From Mucilaginibacter celer (lineage in GTDB: Bacteria; Bacteroidota; Bacteroidia; Sphingobacteriales; Sphingobacteriaceae), in NCBI RefSeq assembly GCF_003576455.2, contig NZ_CP032869.1, forward strand, positions 3,968,001 through 4,032,000: a stretch of DNA of 64,000 nt, written 5' to 3'. The notes under the pieces were generated by a model. It saw only the letters and a program-made list of their open reading frames with translations. It was not told the DNA's origin and made no database searches. This document shows, in pieces, positions 1 to 9,668 of this stretch. Position 1 is the stretch's first letter. Every line of letters begins with the position of its first letter. Made by a program: the position numbers and the translations under genes.

Positions 1-650
1 AACATCATCTTTTATTTCTTTAAAGTTGACAATCATGATTTCTGGAATTTAAATAAAGGAAATAGCTTACAAATATGATCAGTGCATACAAAAAAGGATG
101 AGCCAGATATTTTTCGGAATTAAAGTCATTAAATATGCAACTATAAATCTGTCAATTCGAAAATGGTTCAGGCGGTTTAATACAAATATTGGAATAAATA
201 TTAAATTTAAAAGCTTCACAACAATTGTTCTAATAATTTATTGGTGGTCAATTAATTTATTAGGGGCGTACGATCTTTATCAAGAAAATGAAATGCCACA
301 TCAATTGCTGGAAATTAGTTTACAATTTGACATTACGTAAAATGAATTTAGGCGCAATGTTAATTTTTTTTAAGTGTTCAAAAAATCCGGCAGGTTAAAT
401 TTTCGAACAGCTTTTAAAAGAAAATCGCAATGATTACTCACTTTTCTCGCTCGAATGCTTATTGGCATATTTTTTTAAAACCCGCTTTACTATCATCAAG
501 AAGCCATAAATGTGTTCGACTATTTCCCAGGTATTGGTACAAAAGCAAATCAACACAAATCCCAATATAAAAATATCGGGCTTTGTTGTTTATCCCGCCC
601 GATCAGCAAAATAAATTGATCTCTCCCCCTGCTGTTTGCCATCGAAATGA
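1..650. other. AT-rich leader region without a confident gene
   Basis: About 650 bases of low-GC sequence upstream of the giant FG-GAP gene. The only plus-strand reading frame of note (98-340, 80 codons) has a composition dominated by Ile, Asn, Lys and Phe, as expected of translated AT-rich DNA, and shows no domain or signal peptide. On the minus strand a short stretch ending at a TAA at 434-436 reads like a small membrane-protein tail but has no convincing start codon. I call no gene here. Confidence 0.5.
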
Positions 651-658
651 TATCTTTA
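651..658 (+). promoter_or_regulatory. Putative -7 box (TATCTTTA) of the FG-GAP giant gene
   Basis: TATCTTTA matches the Bacteroidota -7 consensus TAnnTTTG at seven of eight positions. It lies 52 bases before the ATG at 711, a reasonable leader length. No well-spaced TTTG -33 box was found: one TTTG at 635-638 is only 12 bases upstream, too close. The call rests on the -7 match and position alone. Confidence 0.35.
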
Positions 659-710
659 CCGCCTGAAACACACGGCAATAATATTGTATACCGTTGACCT
701 TAATCACAAA

Positions 711-3700
711 ATGAAAAAAGCCTTATTACTTTATAGTATATTACTACTGTTTGCTATAAACGCCTTTGCACAATCGCCCAATATTAGTTTTATTAGCCCC
801 ACAACCGGCCCCGTTGGTTCAACAGTAACAATAGGCGGGCGCTACTTCAACGCAAGCGCAGCAAATAATATCGTGTTTTTTGGTGGCGTAAAGGCTGATG
901 TAGTAACGGCAAGCGGCACATCTTTAACTGTAAAAGTGCCTGTTGGCGCTACATATAAACCTGTTTCGGTTTTAAATACAGCTAACGGCTTAACAGGTTA
1001 TTCCATCTCTCCTTTCATACTTACTTCAGATAGTAAAAGTGCATTGGGCGCTGCCGATATCGACCCAAAGGTTGATCTGCAAACCGGTTACCTGCCTAAA
1101 AACATCTGCATGGCTGATATTGACGGCGACGGCAAACTGGATATGGCCATTTTAAATACATCCAGCAACAGCTACAGCATTTCAGTTTATCGTAATATAG
1201 CTGTTAAGGGTACCATAATCAATTCGTCGTTTGCTGCCAGGGTTGATATACAAACCGGCACCAAGCCTGTGGCGCTGGCATTGCAGGATATGGATGGCGA
1301 CGGCAAGCCCGATTTGGTTGTAGCTAATCAAACCGATAATAACGTAACGGTTTATCATAACAGCAGTGTAAACGGAACTATTAATGCGGCATCATTTAGT
1401 CAGAAAGCTAATTTTACAACAGACACCGCTCCGTCAGGCATGGCTATCGGTGATGTTGACGGCGACGGGCGTCCTGACATTGTTACCACAAACGGAACCG
1501 TTGTATCTGTAATGCGTAACGTAACAACCAAAGGTACCATAACAAGTAATTCTTTTGCAACCCGGTTTGACATTACGGTGCCATTAAACGGTATTATACT
1601 TGCCGATTTTGATGCTGATGGCAAGCTTGATATGGCGGGCCTTGGCGCCGACGGGATCTCGGTATTGCGAAACCAGGAACAATTTACCGGTGTAATTGAT
1701 AAAAACACATTTGCGGCCGGGATAAATTTCCCTGCCGATTGGAATACCACAACAATTGCAGCTGCCGACCTGAACAATGATACCAAGCCGGAACTGGTAA
1801 CCGTTGATGGCTTCAATAACAGTGTATCCGTATTAGTCAATACAACTAATGGCAACGGTATTGACAACTCTGCATTTTTACCCAAAATCAGTTTTACAAC
1901 CGGCAAACAGCCCAATAATTTAGCCTTTGATGACCTTGACGGCGATGGGCGCTTAGATATAGTGGCAACAAATAATGGAGACAACAGCATCTCTATTCTG
2001 AAAAATAATGGTAATGGTACCGCTGTTTCATTTACCGGTAAATTAGATCTCCCCGTTGCTCAGTTTGCGGGCAATGTTGCACTGGGCGATATTGACGGAG
2101 ACGGACGGACGGATATTGTGGTTACCAATAATATCAGTATAGTATCGCTTTTTCGGAATAACCCAACCAATCCACCAATAATTACATCTATATTCCCGCT
2201 AAACGGGCCTGTAGGTTCTACAGTTACTATTACAGGCACCAATTTTAATAAAAAAGCCATAGCTAATAACGTGGTTTATTTTGGCGGGGCAAAGGCAACA
2301 GTAAAATCGGCTACTGATACGCAAATTATTGTTACTGTTCCTGCCGGATCAACCTATAAACCTATTACTATATTAAATAAGGAGACGGGGCGCTCTACCG
2401 CCTCGGCTCAACCGTTTAATGTTACTTACACCGGCAACCCCGGCATTAAGGCCCTGGATTTTGAAACTGCTCCGCTTACTTATGGCGGCAACCGCTTCAT
2501 GAATATCGATCTGTCCGATTTAGACGGAGACGGTGCTCCCGACCTGGTATTTGCCTCGTTTCAGGACAAGGTTCTTTCTATAGCGCACAGCAAGGGGCTT
2601 TTGCCGGGCCACGAGTCTGATCAATATGATAACCCGGTACAGATGAACATGGGCAACCTCATTAACGGGCTTCAAATTGGTGATATGGATGGTGATGGGA
2701 AACCGGATATCGTAGTTGTAAGCGCCGCGGCCGAAAAGGTGTATGTATTGCGAAATATTTCAACTGCCGGAAATATAGCTTTCGAGCCACCTCTCGCTTT
2801 GGTTATCGATCAATATAATTACCAAAGCGGTATGATCCTGGCCGATATGGATGCTGATGGCAAGCCGGATATTGTATCAGACGCTTTTTACAGTGCCGGC
2901 ATTACTTACTACCGTAACACATCAACTGCCGGACATCTGTCATTCACAACAACAAGTACATTTTTTGAGAGTAATGGCGGGCGGGATTTAAACTTTGGAG
3001 ATATAGACGGAGACGGCAAACCCGATCTTATTTTTGGCTATTACGATCCAGGTTTCGACTACAATACGGGTCTTTATATTTCGAGGAACATTTCTACGGG
3101 TAACAAAACTGCTTTCAGCAAGGCGGTAAAGATGTCTAATTATTATTCGTATTATTCAGGCGCGATAAAACTGGCAGATTTTAACGGTGATAATAAACTG
3201 GATATTGCGATAGCGGGCCAATGGATTTTTCAAAACGCGTCTGTTAAAGGTGTTATTGATGATAAATCCATGGCGACTCCGTATATTTTAAATACCGGCA
3301 GTAATCCCGATCCATACGAAGCCTTTAACGTAGGCGATATAGACGGTGATGGAAAACCGGATATCGTACTTTCAAAATCAACTACTTACGAGCACGGCGT
3401 CACAGCTATTTTTCATAATAAAAGTATACGCTCTAACATCGATTTCGATCCTTCTGTAGATATTGATATAACCAACAACCCCGGCAACCTGGCCATAGCA
3501 GATATTAACGGCGACGGCTTCCCGGATTTATTGCCGGCGTTTAACTATGGGATACAACCTTTGTATTATAACCCCCAGGTACCCGTTACTCCGCCTCAAA
3601 TAACCGGAGTTAGCCCGTTAAAAGGCCCGGCGGGTACACAGGTAAATATTACGGGCAGCGGCTTTAACACACAATCATCAAGTAATACAGTTGTAATAGG

Positions 3701-6700
3701 TAAGATAAGCCAGGTGGTTACTACTACCTCGGCTACCAGCTTAACCGCAACCCTGCCTGCCAGCAGTGTTTATGACAAAATTACCGTTACCAATAATTAT
3801 AATAACCGGGTGAGTAATTCGTGGGAGCCATTTGTTACCACGTTTAATTCGAAAAACAGCATCCTGGCTACAGATTTTAGTGATCCTGCATATATCCGTA
3901 CCAACTCCAATGATGATAACCTTATACTGGCCGATATGGATGGCGATGGTAAACCCGACCTTGTGAGCCTTATCGATTCCAATTATCATCATAGTACCAT
4001 GTCAATTTACCGCAATATCGCCTCAAAGGGAAAGGCGCTTAACAGCGCCTCATTTGCGGCCAAAGTTAATTTTTACCCTGCCGACGTTATTGCTGTAACA
4101 GACGTTAACGGCGATGGTAAACCCGATATTTTAAGCAGAGGCGGCGGACCTTATCCAAACGGTAATAGTTTTAGCATTTACCCCAACACTTCTACACCAG
4201 GCAAATTATCATTTGGTCCGGCTACTTTTACCCTAACGGCAAACTCTACGCTGGCAACAACAGCGGCCGATATTGACGGCGATGGGCTGGTTGATATTAT
4301 ATCAACCGGTAATCAGGATATCGGCGCAGTTAGGGTATCTGCTAATATTTCTACCAGGCTGCAACCGCTTAAATTTAATGCCGAAATAAACTACCCCACA
4401 AGTTCGACCGCGGCCGGGCTGGTAGTTAATGATCTTGATGGAGACGGTAAACCGGATATTATAACAGGCAATGCTAACGGTAGTGTTTCGGTTTTAAGGA
4501 ATAAGGCAATTGCCAGCCAGATCAGCTATGCGTCTTTCGATTCAGAAATTAATATAAATATCGGCAAAACCTTACCTGTTATACCGGTAGTTGGCGATAT
4601 TGATGGCGACGGTAAGCCTGATATTATTTTAAGCAGTACAATCGATTCTACTTTTTGTGTATTGCGCAACACCTCGGTTTTAGGTAAAATCAGTTTTGCG
4701 CCTAAAGTCGAATTTCATACCACGCAATTGTTCAGGCTGATACTGGCCGATTTGGATGGCGACGGAAAACCCGATATCATTACATCGCAAACAAATGATT
4801 ATACAAAGCCAACCGGTTTTGGCATTTTCAGAAATGTAAGTTCGGTTGGTAGTTTTAACACCAATTCGCTTTCGCCTGTAATAGAGGTAACAACCGGCTC
4901 TATTTTACATATCGTCGCCGGCGATCTGGATGGCGACAGCAAACCCGACCTTGTGGTTAATGCCGATTACGGGGTTTTGGCTTTATTTCAAAATAACCCG
5001 CACACAGCAGGCAAACCGGTAATAAGCGCTTTTGGACCAACACAAGCAGCTAAGGGTGCTGTTGTTACCATAAAAGGCACCGATTTCACGGGTGCAACCG
5101 GTGTTAGTTTTGGCGGTACGCCAGCCGCATCCTTTAACGTAGCAGCACCGGGTATAATTACAGCCGTAATTGGCGATGGTAACAGCGGAGCGGTGTCGGT
5201 TACTACACCATTGGGTACCGGCCAGCTTGGTGGTTTTACTTATGGCCCGCCCAAAAGCGTCGGCGCAGTTATAACACCGCTGGCCGATGTAGTTAACCTA
5301 AGTTTGGATAAAAAAGGAGATAAAAATATTACCCTGGCCGATATTGCTACGGTTACCTCAGCAAGTGCCAGTCCCAAAATAACGCTCTCTCCGTCAAGCT
5401 TTAGCTGCGCCACGGTTGGTAATCAAACCGTTACTGTAAAGGTTGATGATACAGGGGCAGCAATTAACCCGGGAGCGGTGAAATTTGACAGGCCAACGTC
5501 AATCGCTTTTGATGCCATGGGCAACATGTATGTTACCGATTATAATAATTACAGGCTGCGGAAGATTACGCCGGGTGGTGTAGTAAGTACAGTAGCAGGT
5601 AACGGCAATAATGAAGCTAAGGAAGGAAAGGGAACTGCTGCCGGCATTGCCTTCCCTATGGCGGTAGCGGCCGATGCCTTTAACAATTTATATGTAGGAG
5701 GAAACGGTATCATCAAAATAGATGCCCAGCTTAACGTATCCGCATTAGCGGGAGGCAGGCCTCCTGTTGATGGTTATGCTTATCCAGGCTCGGGAATGAG
5801 TGCAGCCTTTGGTGTATCTGGTATGGCCATTGCGCCCGATGGTACTTTATATGCCGCTTACGATGGCGGCGGAACAATTGTTAAAGTTACGCAAACAGGG
5901 GTTGCAACTTTATTAGCCGGCGTTTATGGCAGAGGAAAACAAGATGGCCCCGGCAGGCAGGCATCATTTGATAGTCCCGAAGATATAACCATTGCCGCCA
6001 ACGGTATGCTGTATGTAGCCGATGCCAATAACAGTGCTATCCGCAAAGTTACGCCCGCCGGAGTAGTATCTACCTTAGCATTAAAAGGCCCCGAAGCTTT
6101 TATATACCCTACGGCTATTGCGGCCGGGCCGGCAAATACCTTATATATTTTAAACGGTAATTCAGTAGCACAAATAGCTGCCGATGGTACGGTTAAAACC
6201 ATAGCGGGTAGTAAAGATGCTGCCGGAGCTTATGTTGACGGAGCAGGCAATATGGCCAGGTTTAAAAACCCGGCAGATATAGCCCTTGATGCCAGTGGCA
6301 ACATATACGTGGCTGACGGCAATAACTGCATCCGTAAAATAGACGGAAAAACCGGCAAGGTAAGCACGTTTGCAGGTGGCGAAAAAGGCTACCTTAACGG
6401 TAGCATCGGTTCGGCAGCATCGTCGGTAACAGCCCAGGTAAAGGTTAAAGTAATGAGCATGCTTATTATAAATACCGCTTTTACCGATAAGCTATTGCCG
6501 TTGGGCACCGATGGTAAAGCAACTTTGCCAAATTACACCAATAATGTTTCTGTTTCGGGCAGTTGCGGCACCGCCCTGGTTAAAATATCGCAATTGCCTG
6601 CGGCCGGCACCAAAATTAATGCCGCGGATAAAGTAACGGTTACCATTACTGCTGCCGATAGCACCGGAGCGAGTATTTCAAAGTCATTTACCGCTACTGC

Positions 6701-7901
6701 CGATGTTAATAAAGTAATTGTGTTTAATCCGATGAATGCAGTGGTTTACGGCGCCGCAGATTTTGCACCCGATATAGTGCCCCCCACAGGCAGTACTGTT
6801 AAATTAAGCAGTACCAACCCGTTAGTGGCCAGTATTGAGGATAATAAAATACACGTCAACGCAGTGGGTACCGTTATAATTGTAGCAACCTCATCAGGTT
6901 TGTATCCAGGCCAGGCAACCAGACAATTGGAGATAAAACCAGCAACACTAAGTATTGCAGCCGACGATAAAATCCGTTATATCGGCCAACCTAACCCTGC
7001 TTTTACATTTACTTATACCGGTTTTGTAAATGGCGATAGTAAGGCTAACATCAATGTGCTTCCAGGCGCCTTCACAAAAGCTACCACATCTTCGGCGGCC
7101 GGTACTTATCCCATTACCGTAAGCGGCGCAGTGGTAACCAATTATGATATAACTTATTTACCGGGCATGTTAACAATTACCAATACCCTGCCGCCGGGCA
7201 ACTTTGCTGTAGCGGTAACAAGCGCCACATGCAAGGGTTCAAAAAACGGCAGTATCAGTATCACAGCAGCGCAAAGCCTTGACTATACGGCTACGCTTAC
7301 AGGCGGCACCAACGTTAGTATGCCGTTTACAACTAACGGCGTAATCAACAACCTGGGTGCCGGCGCTTATAACCTCTGCATAACTATTGCCGGGCAAAGC
7401 GGCTATAGCCAATGCTATACCCTCGTGATTACCGAACCAAAAGATCTTTCGATGTATACCCTGGTTAGCCAGGATAAAAAAACAGTTCAATTATCCATGA
7501 GCGGCGCAGGCGAGTACCATATTAACCTTAACGGAACTTCGTATATTACCCGCGATAGCCTGGTAAATTTACCGCTCATGACGGGTAAAAATAGTCTCAG
7601 CATTACCAGCGATAAATATTGCCAGGGTGTTATTGAAAAAATTATTAATGTATCTGAAAGTATATTGATATACCCTAACGCTTTCGAAAATTCGCTGTAC
7701 ATCAATTTAACTAACCAAAACCCCTCTTCTGTTCGTGCCGAAATTTACTCGGCTATGGGTGCTTTGGTATACAGCAATAAATTTAACAGCCCGCCTAACC
7801 CGTTCAGGCTTGATGTTTCAAACATCCACATTGCCGGCATTTATACACTGAGGTTAACAATTGACGGCAGCCAGTATACATTTAAAATAATGAAGAAATG
7901 A
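711..7901 (+). CDS. Giant secreted FG-GAP/IPT/NHL propeller protein with T9SS tail
   Basis: The 2396-residue product starts at ATG 711, giving a clean signal peptide (MKKALLLYSILLLFA...FAQ); a TTG further upstream would bury it. Domains in order: IPT/TIG (about 25-110), seven FG-GAP/VCBS repeats (about 130-465), IPT/TIG (487-573), seven FG-GAP repeats (about 598-955), IPT/TIG (962-1050), seven FG-GAP repeats (about 1070-1430), IPT/TIG (1435-1515), half of a HYR-like domain, six NHL repeats (about 1580-1900), the rest of the HYR-like domain, further Ig-like sequence, an MBG-like domain (about 2080-2160), and a C-terminal type IX sorting domain ending FKIMKK. The FG-GAP loops carry DxDGDGKPD-type motifs that bind calcium in integrin-like propellers. 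The protein is probably exported across the outer membrane and surface-attached or released. Binding or adhesion is inferred; no catalytic motif was seen. It stands alone. Confidence 0.88.
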   Translation: MKKALLLYSILLLFAINAFAQSPNISFISPTTGPVGSTVTIGGRYFNASAANNIVFFGGVKADVVTASGTSLTVKVPVGATYKPVSVLNTANGLTGYSISPFILTSDSKSALGAADIDPKVDLQTGYLPKNICMADIDGDGKLDMAILNTSSNSYSISVYRNIAVKGTIINSSFAARVDIQTGTKPVALALQDMDGDGKPDLVVANQTDNNVTVYHNSSVNGTINAASFSQKANFTTDTAPSGMAIGDVDGDGRPDIVTTNGTVVSVMRNVTTKGTITSNSFATRFDITVPLNGIILADFDADGKLDMAGLGADGISVLRNQEQFTGVIDKNTFAAGINFPADWNTTTIAAADLNNDTKPELVTVDGFNNSVSVLVNTTNGNGIDNSAFLPKISFTTGKQPNNLAFDDLDGDGRLDIVATNNGDNSISILKNNGNGTAVSFTGKLDLPVAQFAGNVALGDIDGDGRTDIVVTNNISIVSLFRNNPTNPPIITSIFPLNGPVGSTVTITGTNFNKKAIANNVVYFGGAKATVKSATDTQIIVTVPAGSTYKPITILNKETGRSTASAQPFNVTYTGNPGIKALDFETAPLTYGGNRFMNIDLSDLDGDGAPDLVFASFQDKVLSIAHSKGLLPGHESDQYDNPVQMNMGNLINGLQIGDMDGDGKPDIVVVSAAAEKVYVLRNISTAGNIAFEPPLALVIDQYNYQSGMILADMDADGKPDIVSDAFYSAGITYYRNTSTAGHLSFTTTSTFFESNGGRDLNFGDIDGDGKPDLIFGYYDPGFDYNTGLYISRNISTGNKTAFSKAVKMSNYYSYYSGAIKLADFNGDNKLDIAIAGQWIFQNASVKGVIDDKSMATPYILNTGSNPDPYEAFNVGDIDGDGKPDIVLSKSTTYEHGVTAIFHNKSIRSNIDFDPSVDIDITNNPGNLAIADINGDGFPDLLPAFNYGIQPLYYNPQVPVTPPQITGVSPLKGPAGTQVNITGSGFNTQSSSNTVVIGKISQVVTTTSATSLTATLPASSVYDKITVTNNYNNRVSNSWEPFVTTFNSKNSILATDFSDPAYIRTNSNDDNLILADMDGDGKPDLVSLIDSNYHHSTMSIYRNIASKGKALNSASFAAKVNFYPADVIAVTDVNGDGKPDILSRGGGPYPNGNSFSIYPNTSTPGKLSFGPATFTLTANSTLATTAADIDGDGLVDIISTGNQDIGAVRVSANISTRLQPLKFNAEINYPTSSTAAGLVVNDLDGDGKPDIITGNANGSVSVLRNKAIASQISYASFDSEININIGKTLPVIPVVGDIDGDGKPDIILSSTIDSTFCVLRNTSVLGKISFAPKVEFHTTQLFRLILADLDGDGKPDIITSQTNDYTKPTGFGIFRNVSSVGSFNTNSLSPVIEVTTGSILHIVAGDLDGDSKPDLVVNADYGVLALFQNNPHTAGKPVISAFGPTQAAKGAVVTIKGTDFTGATGVSFGGTPAASFNVAAPGIITAVIGDGNSGAVSVTTPLGTGQLGGFTYGPPKSVGAVITPLADVVNLSLDKKGDKNITLADIATVTSASASPKITLSPSSFSCATVGNQTVTVKVDDTGAAINPGAVKFDRPTSIAFDAMGNMYVTDYNNYRLRKITPGGVVSTVAGNGNNEAKEGKGTAAGIAFPMAVAADAFNNLYVGGNGIIKIDAQLNVSALAGGRPPVDGYAYPGSGMSAAFGVSGMAIAPDGTLYAAYDGGGTIVKVTQTGVATLLAGVYGRGKQDGPGRQASFDSPEDITIAANGMLYVADANNSAIRKVTPAGVVSTLALKGPEAFIYPTAIAAGPANTLYILNGNSVAQIAADGTVKTIAGSKDAAGAYVDGAGNMARFKNPADIALDASGNIYVADGNNCIRKIDGKTGKVSTFAGGEKGYLNGSIGSAASSVTAQVKVKVMSMLIINTAFTDKLLPLGTDGKATLPNYTNNVSVSGSCGTALVKISQLPAAGTKINAADKVTVTITAADSTGASISKSFTATADVNKVIVFNPMNAVVYGAADFAPDIVPPTGSTVKLSSTNPLVASIEDNKIHVNAVGTVIIVATSSGLYPGQATRQLEIKPATLSIAADDKIRYIGQPNPAFTFTYTGFVNGDSKANINVLPGAFTKATTSSAAGTYPITVSGAVVTNYDITYLPGMLTITNTLPPGNFAVAVTSATCKGSKNGSISITAAQSLDYTATLTGGTNVSMPFTTNGVINNLGAGAYNLCITIAGQSGYSQCYTLVITEPKDLSMYTLVSQDKKTVQLSMSGAGEYHINLNGTSYITRDSLVNLPLMTGKNSLSITSDKYCQGVIEKIINVSESILIYPNAFENSLYINLTNQNPSSVRAEIYSAMGALVYSNKFNSPPNPFRLDVSNIHIAGIYTLRLTIDGSQYTFKIMKK

Positions 7902-8057
7902 GGATGAGCTTCTTTTATAAAGCTGAGACGATAAATTAATAACTGATAGATAAAAAGGTATTTACCTGGCAAAATAATCTGGTGAAGGGAGAGGCAAGCA
8001 TCCAATAAATAACGTTTTGCCACGTTGTTTACAGCAAAGCCTCATCCTTAACAATTT

Positions 8058-8729
8058 ATGTTCCCTGTTAAATCAGTTTTAATTTGCATTTGCATTATTA
8101 TCAATGCATTTACCAATGGCGGTTATCAAACCCCGGCATCCAACGTTGATAACAAACCCAATTACAGCGAGTTTAAAAAAGGTGTAGAACACACTAAATC
8201 TGTGCTCATCAGGCACCCGGCAAACGATATCCGCAACTATTTATTTAAACTGATAGATGACGATATTTATAACTACTGGGCCGGTACACCCTGGAATTTT
8301 TATGGAGCTACCCGGCAACCCAAAACAGGAAATATTGCCTGCGGATATTTTGTAACCAATACGCTCAGCGATCTGGGCTTTAAGATTAACAGGATTGACC
8401 TTGCCGAAGCCGCTTCGGCCAAAATGATTAAAAAACTTTGTGTAGAAATTAAATCATTTACCACGATTGATAAATTGAATAGCTACTTAGCTAAGCAGCC
8501 TATTAATTCGATATTTATTATTGGCCTCGATTTCCATACCGGGTATATCATAAAAACAGCCACTAATACTTACTTTTTTCATTCCTATTACAAAAAAAAC
8601 GAAGGTGTGATAAAGGAGAAAACAGATACATCGCGGGCCTTGAACGCCAGTAAGTTTTTCATGATTGGCAGCTTAACAGCAAATACAGGCCTGTTGCGAA
8701 AATGGGTTGCGAATAAACCTGTGATGTAA
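8058..8729 (+). CDS. Putative secreted NlpC/P60-like cysteine peptidase
   Basis: The 223-residue protein has a hydrophobic N-terminus (VLICICIIINAF) consistent with an export signal. The central segment WAGTPWNFYGATRQP, then GNIACGYFVTNTL, resembles the NlpC/P60 layout in which a Trp/Gly-rich stretch leads to a catalytic Cys at the start of a helix. DFHTGYI about 85 residues later would supply the His, and FFHSYY could supply the third polar residue. These assignments come from motif reading only; no family was recognised with certainty, and the usual D-C-S/G context is changed to A-C-G. If correct, it would cleave peptidoglycan peptides or a related amide in the envelope. It is monocistronic, between the FG-GAP giant and a convergent response-regulator gene. 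Confidence 0.5.
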   Translation: MFPVKSVLICICIIINAFTNGGYQTPASNVDNKPNYSEFKKGVEHTKSVLIRHPANDIRNYLFKLIDDDIYNYWAGTPWNFYGATRQPKTGNIACGYFVTNTLSDLGFKINRIDLAEAASAKMIKKLCVEIKSFTTIDKLNSYLAKQPINSIFIIGLDFHTGYIIKTATNTYFFHSYYKKNEGVIKEKTDTSRALNASKFFMIGSLTANTGLLRKWVANKPVM

Positions 8730-8964
8730 AATTAGCCAGGCGGTTGCTGAGGTAAGTTAAATTGATAATTATAGGATTAGCATTTCGCTACCAACAAAAC
8801 GTCTTAAAAAAAAGAAGCCCTCCCAACAAAAATCAGGAGAGCAACCGTATTTATCTATGATAGGGTTTAGGTTCAAATCCATGAAAGGTAAATTTCCTTT
8901 CCGTTATTAATAATACAAAGTTAAACGTAACCCCTGATCCGGGCAATACTGAAAAAGTGGTATA

Positions 8965-9597
8965 TCAAAATGCCCGGAACTTGTTAATGGCCTCTACTTT
9001 GTTCTGTACCTGCAACTTGACATATGTATTGCGGATGTGCTTTTTAACGGTACCGGTCGAGATTTCGAGGCGATCAGCAATTTCCTTGTATTGCAGACCC
9101 CGTGCCAGGTAGTGAAGTACTTCAACTTCGCGCTCGGTAAGGTTTTCGGTGGCAGCGGGGGCCGGTTTTGCCGCAGCCGCATTAGCAAACGAAGCTATTA
9201 CCCTGCGTGAAATATAGGCGCTCATGGGCGAGCCGCCGGCAGCAATTTCGGTAATGGCACTCCTGATCTCATCGGCCGATGATTCTTTGAGTACATAACC
9301 AGTGGCACCGCTCTTCAACGATTCAAAGATATTGGTATTATCATCGTTTATGGTGCATACCAAAAACTCGGCACCCGGCAGCAAGGGTTTAGCCCGCCGT
9401 ATAAATTCGATGCCCGACATCCCGTCGAGGTTGATATCAACTATAAAAATATCGGGGTTAAGCTGACTGATCTTTTTCAATACCGATTCGGCATTGGCAT
9501 ACGATCCCATCAAACTTACACCGCTCATATCATGAATAATCTGTTCCAGTCCGCGCCTGAAATGTAAATTATCCTCTATTAAAACAATCTGGAGCAT
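8965..9597 (-). CDS. NarL/LuxR-family response regulator
   Basis: The 210-residue product has an N-terminal receiver domain with acidic pocket residues (IEDN near residue 8-9), a phospho-acceptor Asp at about 54 in FIVDINL, and a C-terminal LuxR-type helix-turn-helix (LTEREVEVLHYLARG, then GTVKKHIRN). It is the likely partner of the sensor kinase encoded 71 bases upstream on the same strand, forming a kinase-then-regulator operon. Phosphotransfer from that kinase would switch DNA binding. Target genes cannot be read from the sequence. The Ala/Pro-rich linker (about 138-150) between the two domains is typical. Confidence 0.92.
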   Translation of the reverse strand: MLQIVLIEDNLHFRRGLEQIIHDMSGVSLMGSYANAESVLKKISQLNPDIFIVDINLDGMSGIEFIRRAKPLLPGAEFLVCTINDDNTNIFESLKSGATGYVLKESSADEIRSAITEIAAGGSPMSAYISRRVIASFANAAAAKPAPAATENLTEREVEVLHYLARGLQYKEIADRLEISTGTVKKHIRNTYVKLQVQNKVEAINKFRAF

Positions 9598-9668
9598 GCC
9601 TTCATTTAAATATGACGCGCTAATATCCTAAATTATCCCTGCTTTACTTATACCTATTATGGAGTAGT

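Noticed and set aside
98..340. 80-codon plus-strand open frame at the window start
   Set aside because: Composition follows AT-rich DNA, with no signal, domain or convincing start context.
434..577. Short minus-strand stretch reading like a membrane-protein tail (GFVLICFCTNTWEIVEH...)
   Set aside because: It looks protein-like and continues to a TAA at 434-436, but the frame is closed upstream at about 590 and no ATG is suitably placed. A neighbouring frame carries a plausible N-terminus, so a decayed gene is possible, but the evidence is too weak.
1400..1990. 196-codon minus-strand open frame inside the FG-GAP giant gene
   Set aside because: It mirrors the repetitive FG-GAP coding frame, is rich in Ser/Pro/Leu as expected of antisense translation, and has no domain. 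The same holds for the other minus-strand frames within 2060-7705.
1110..4960. Regular GATGGCGACGG-type repeats as a CRISPR or tandem-repeat array
   Set aside because: The repeats are codons for calcium-loop motifs (DxDGDGKPD), spaced about 140-200 bases apart with coding sequence between; no constant DNA repeat or spacer structure.
8800..8860. Weak hairpin (GCCCTCC with GGAGAGC) as terminator between 8729 and 8965
   Set aside because: The stem has a mismatch and an 11-base loop, and no T-run follows, so support is too weak. The gap holds nothing else I can name.
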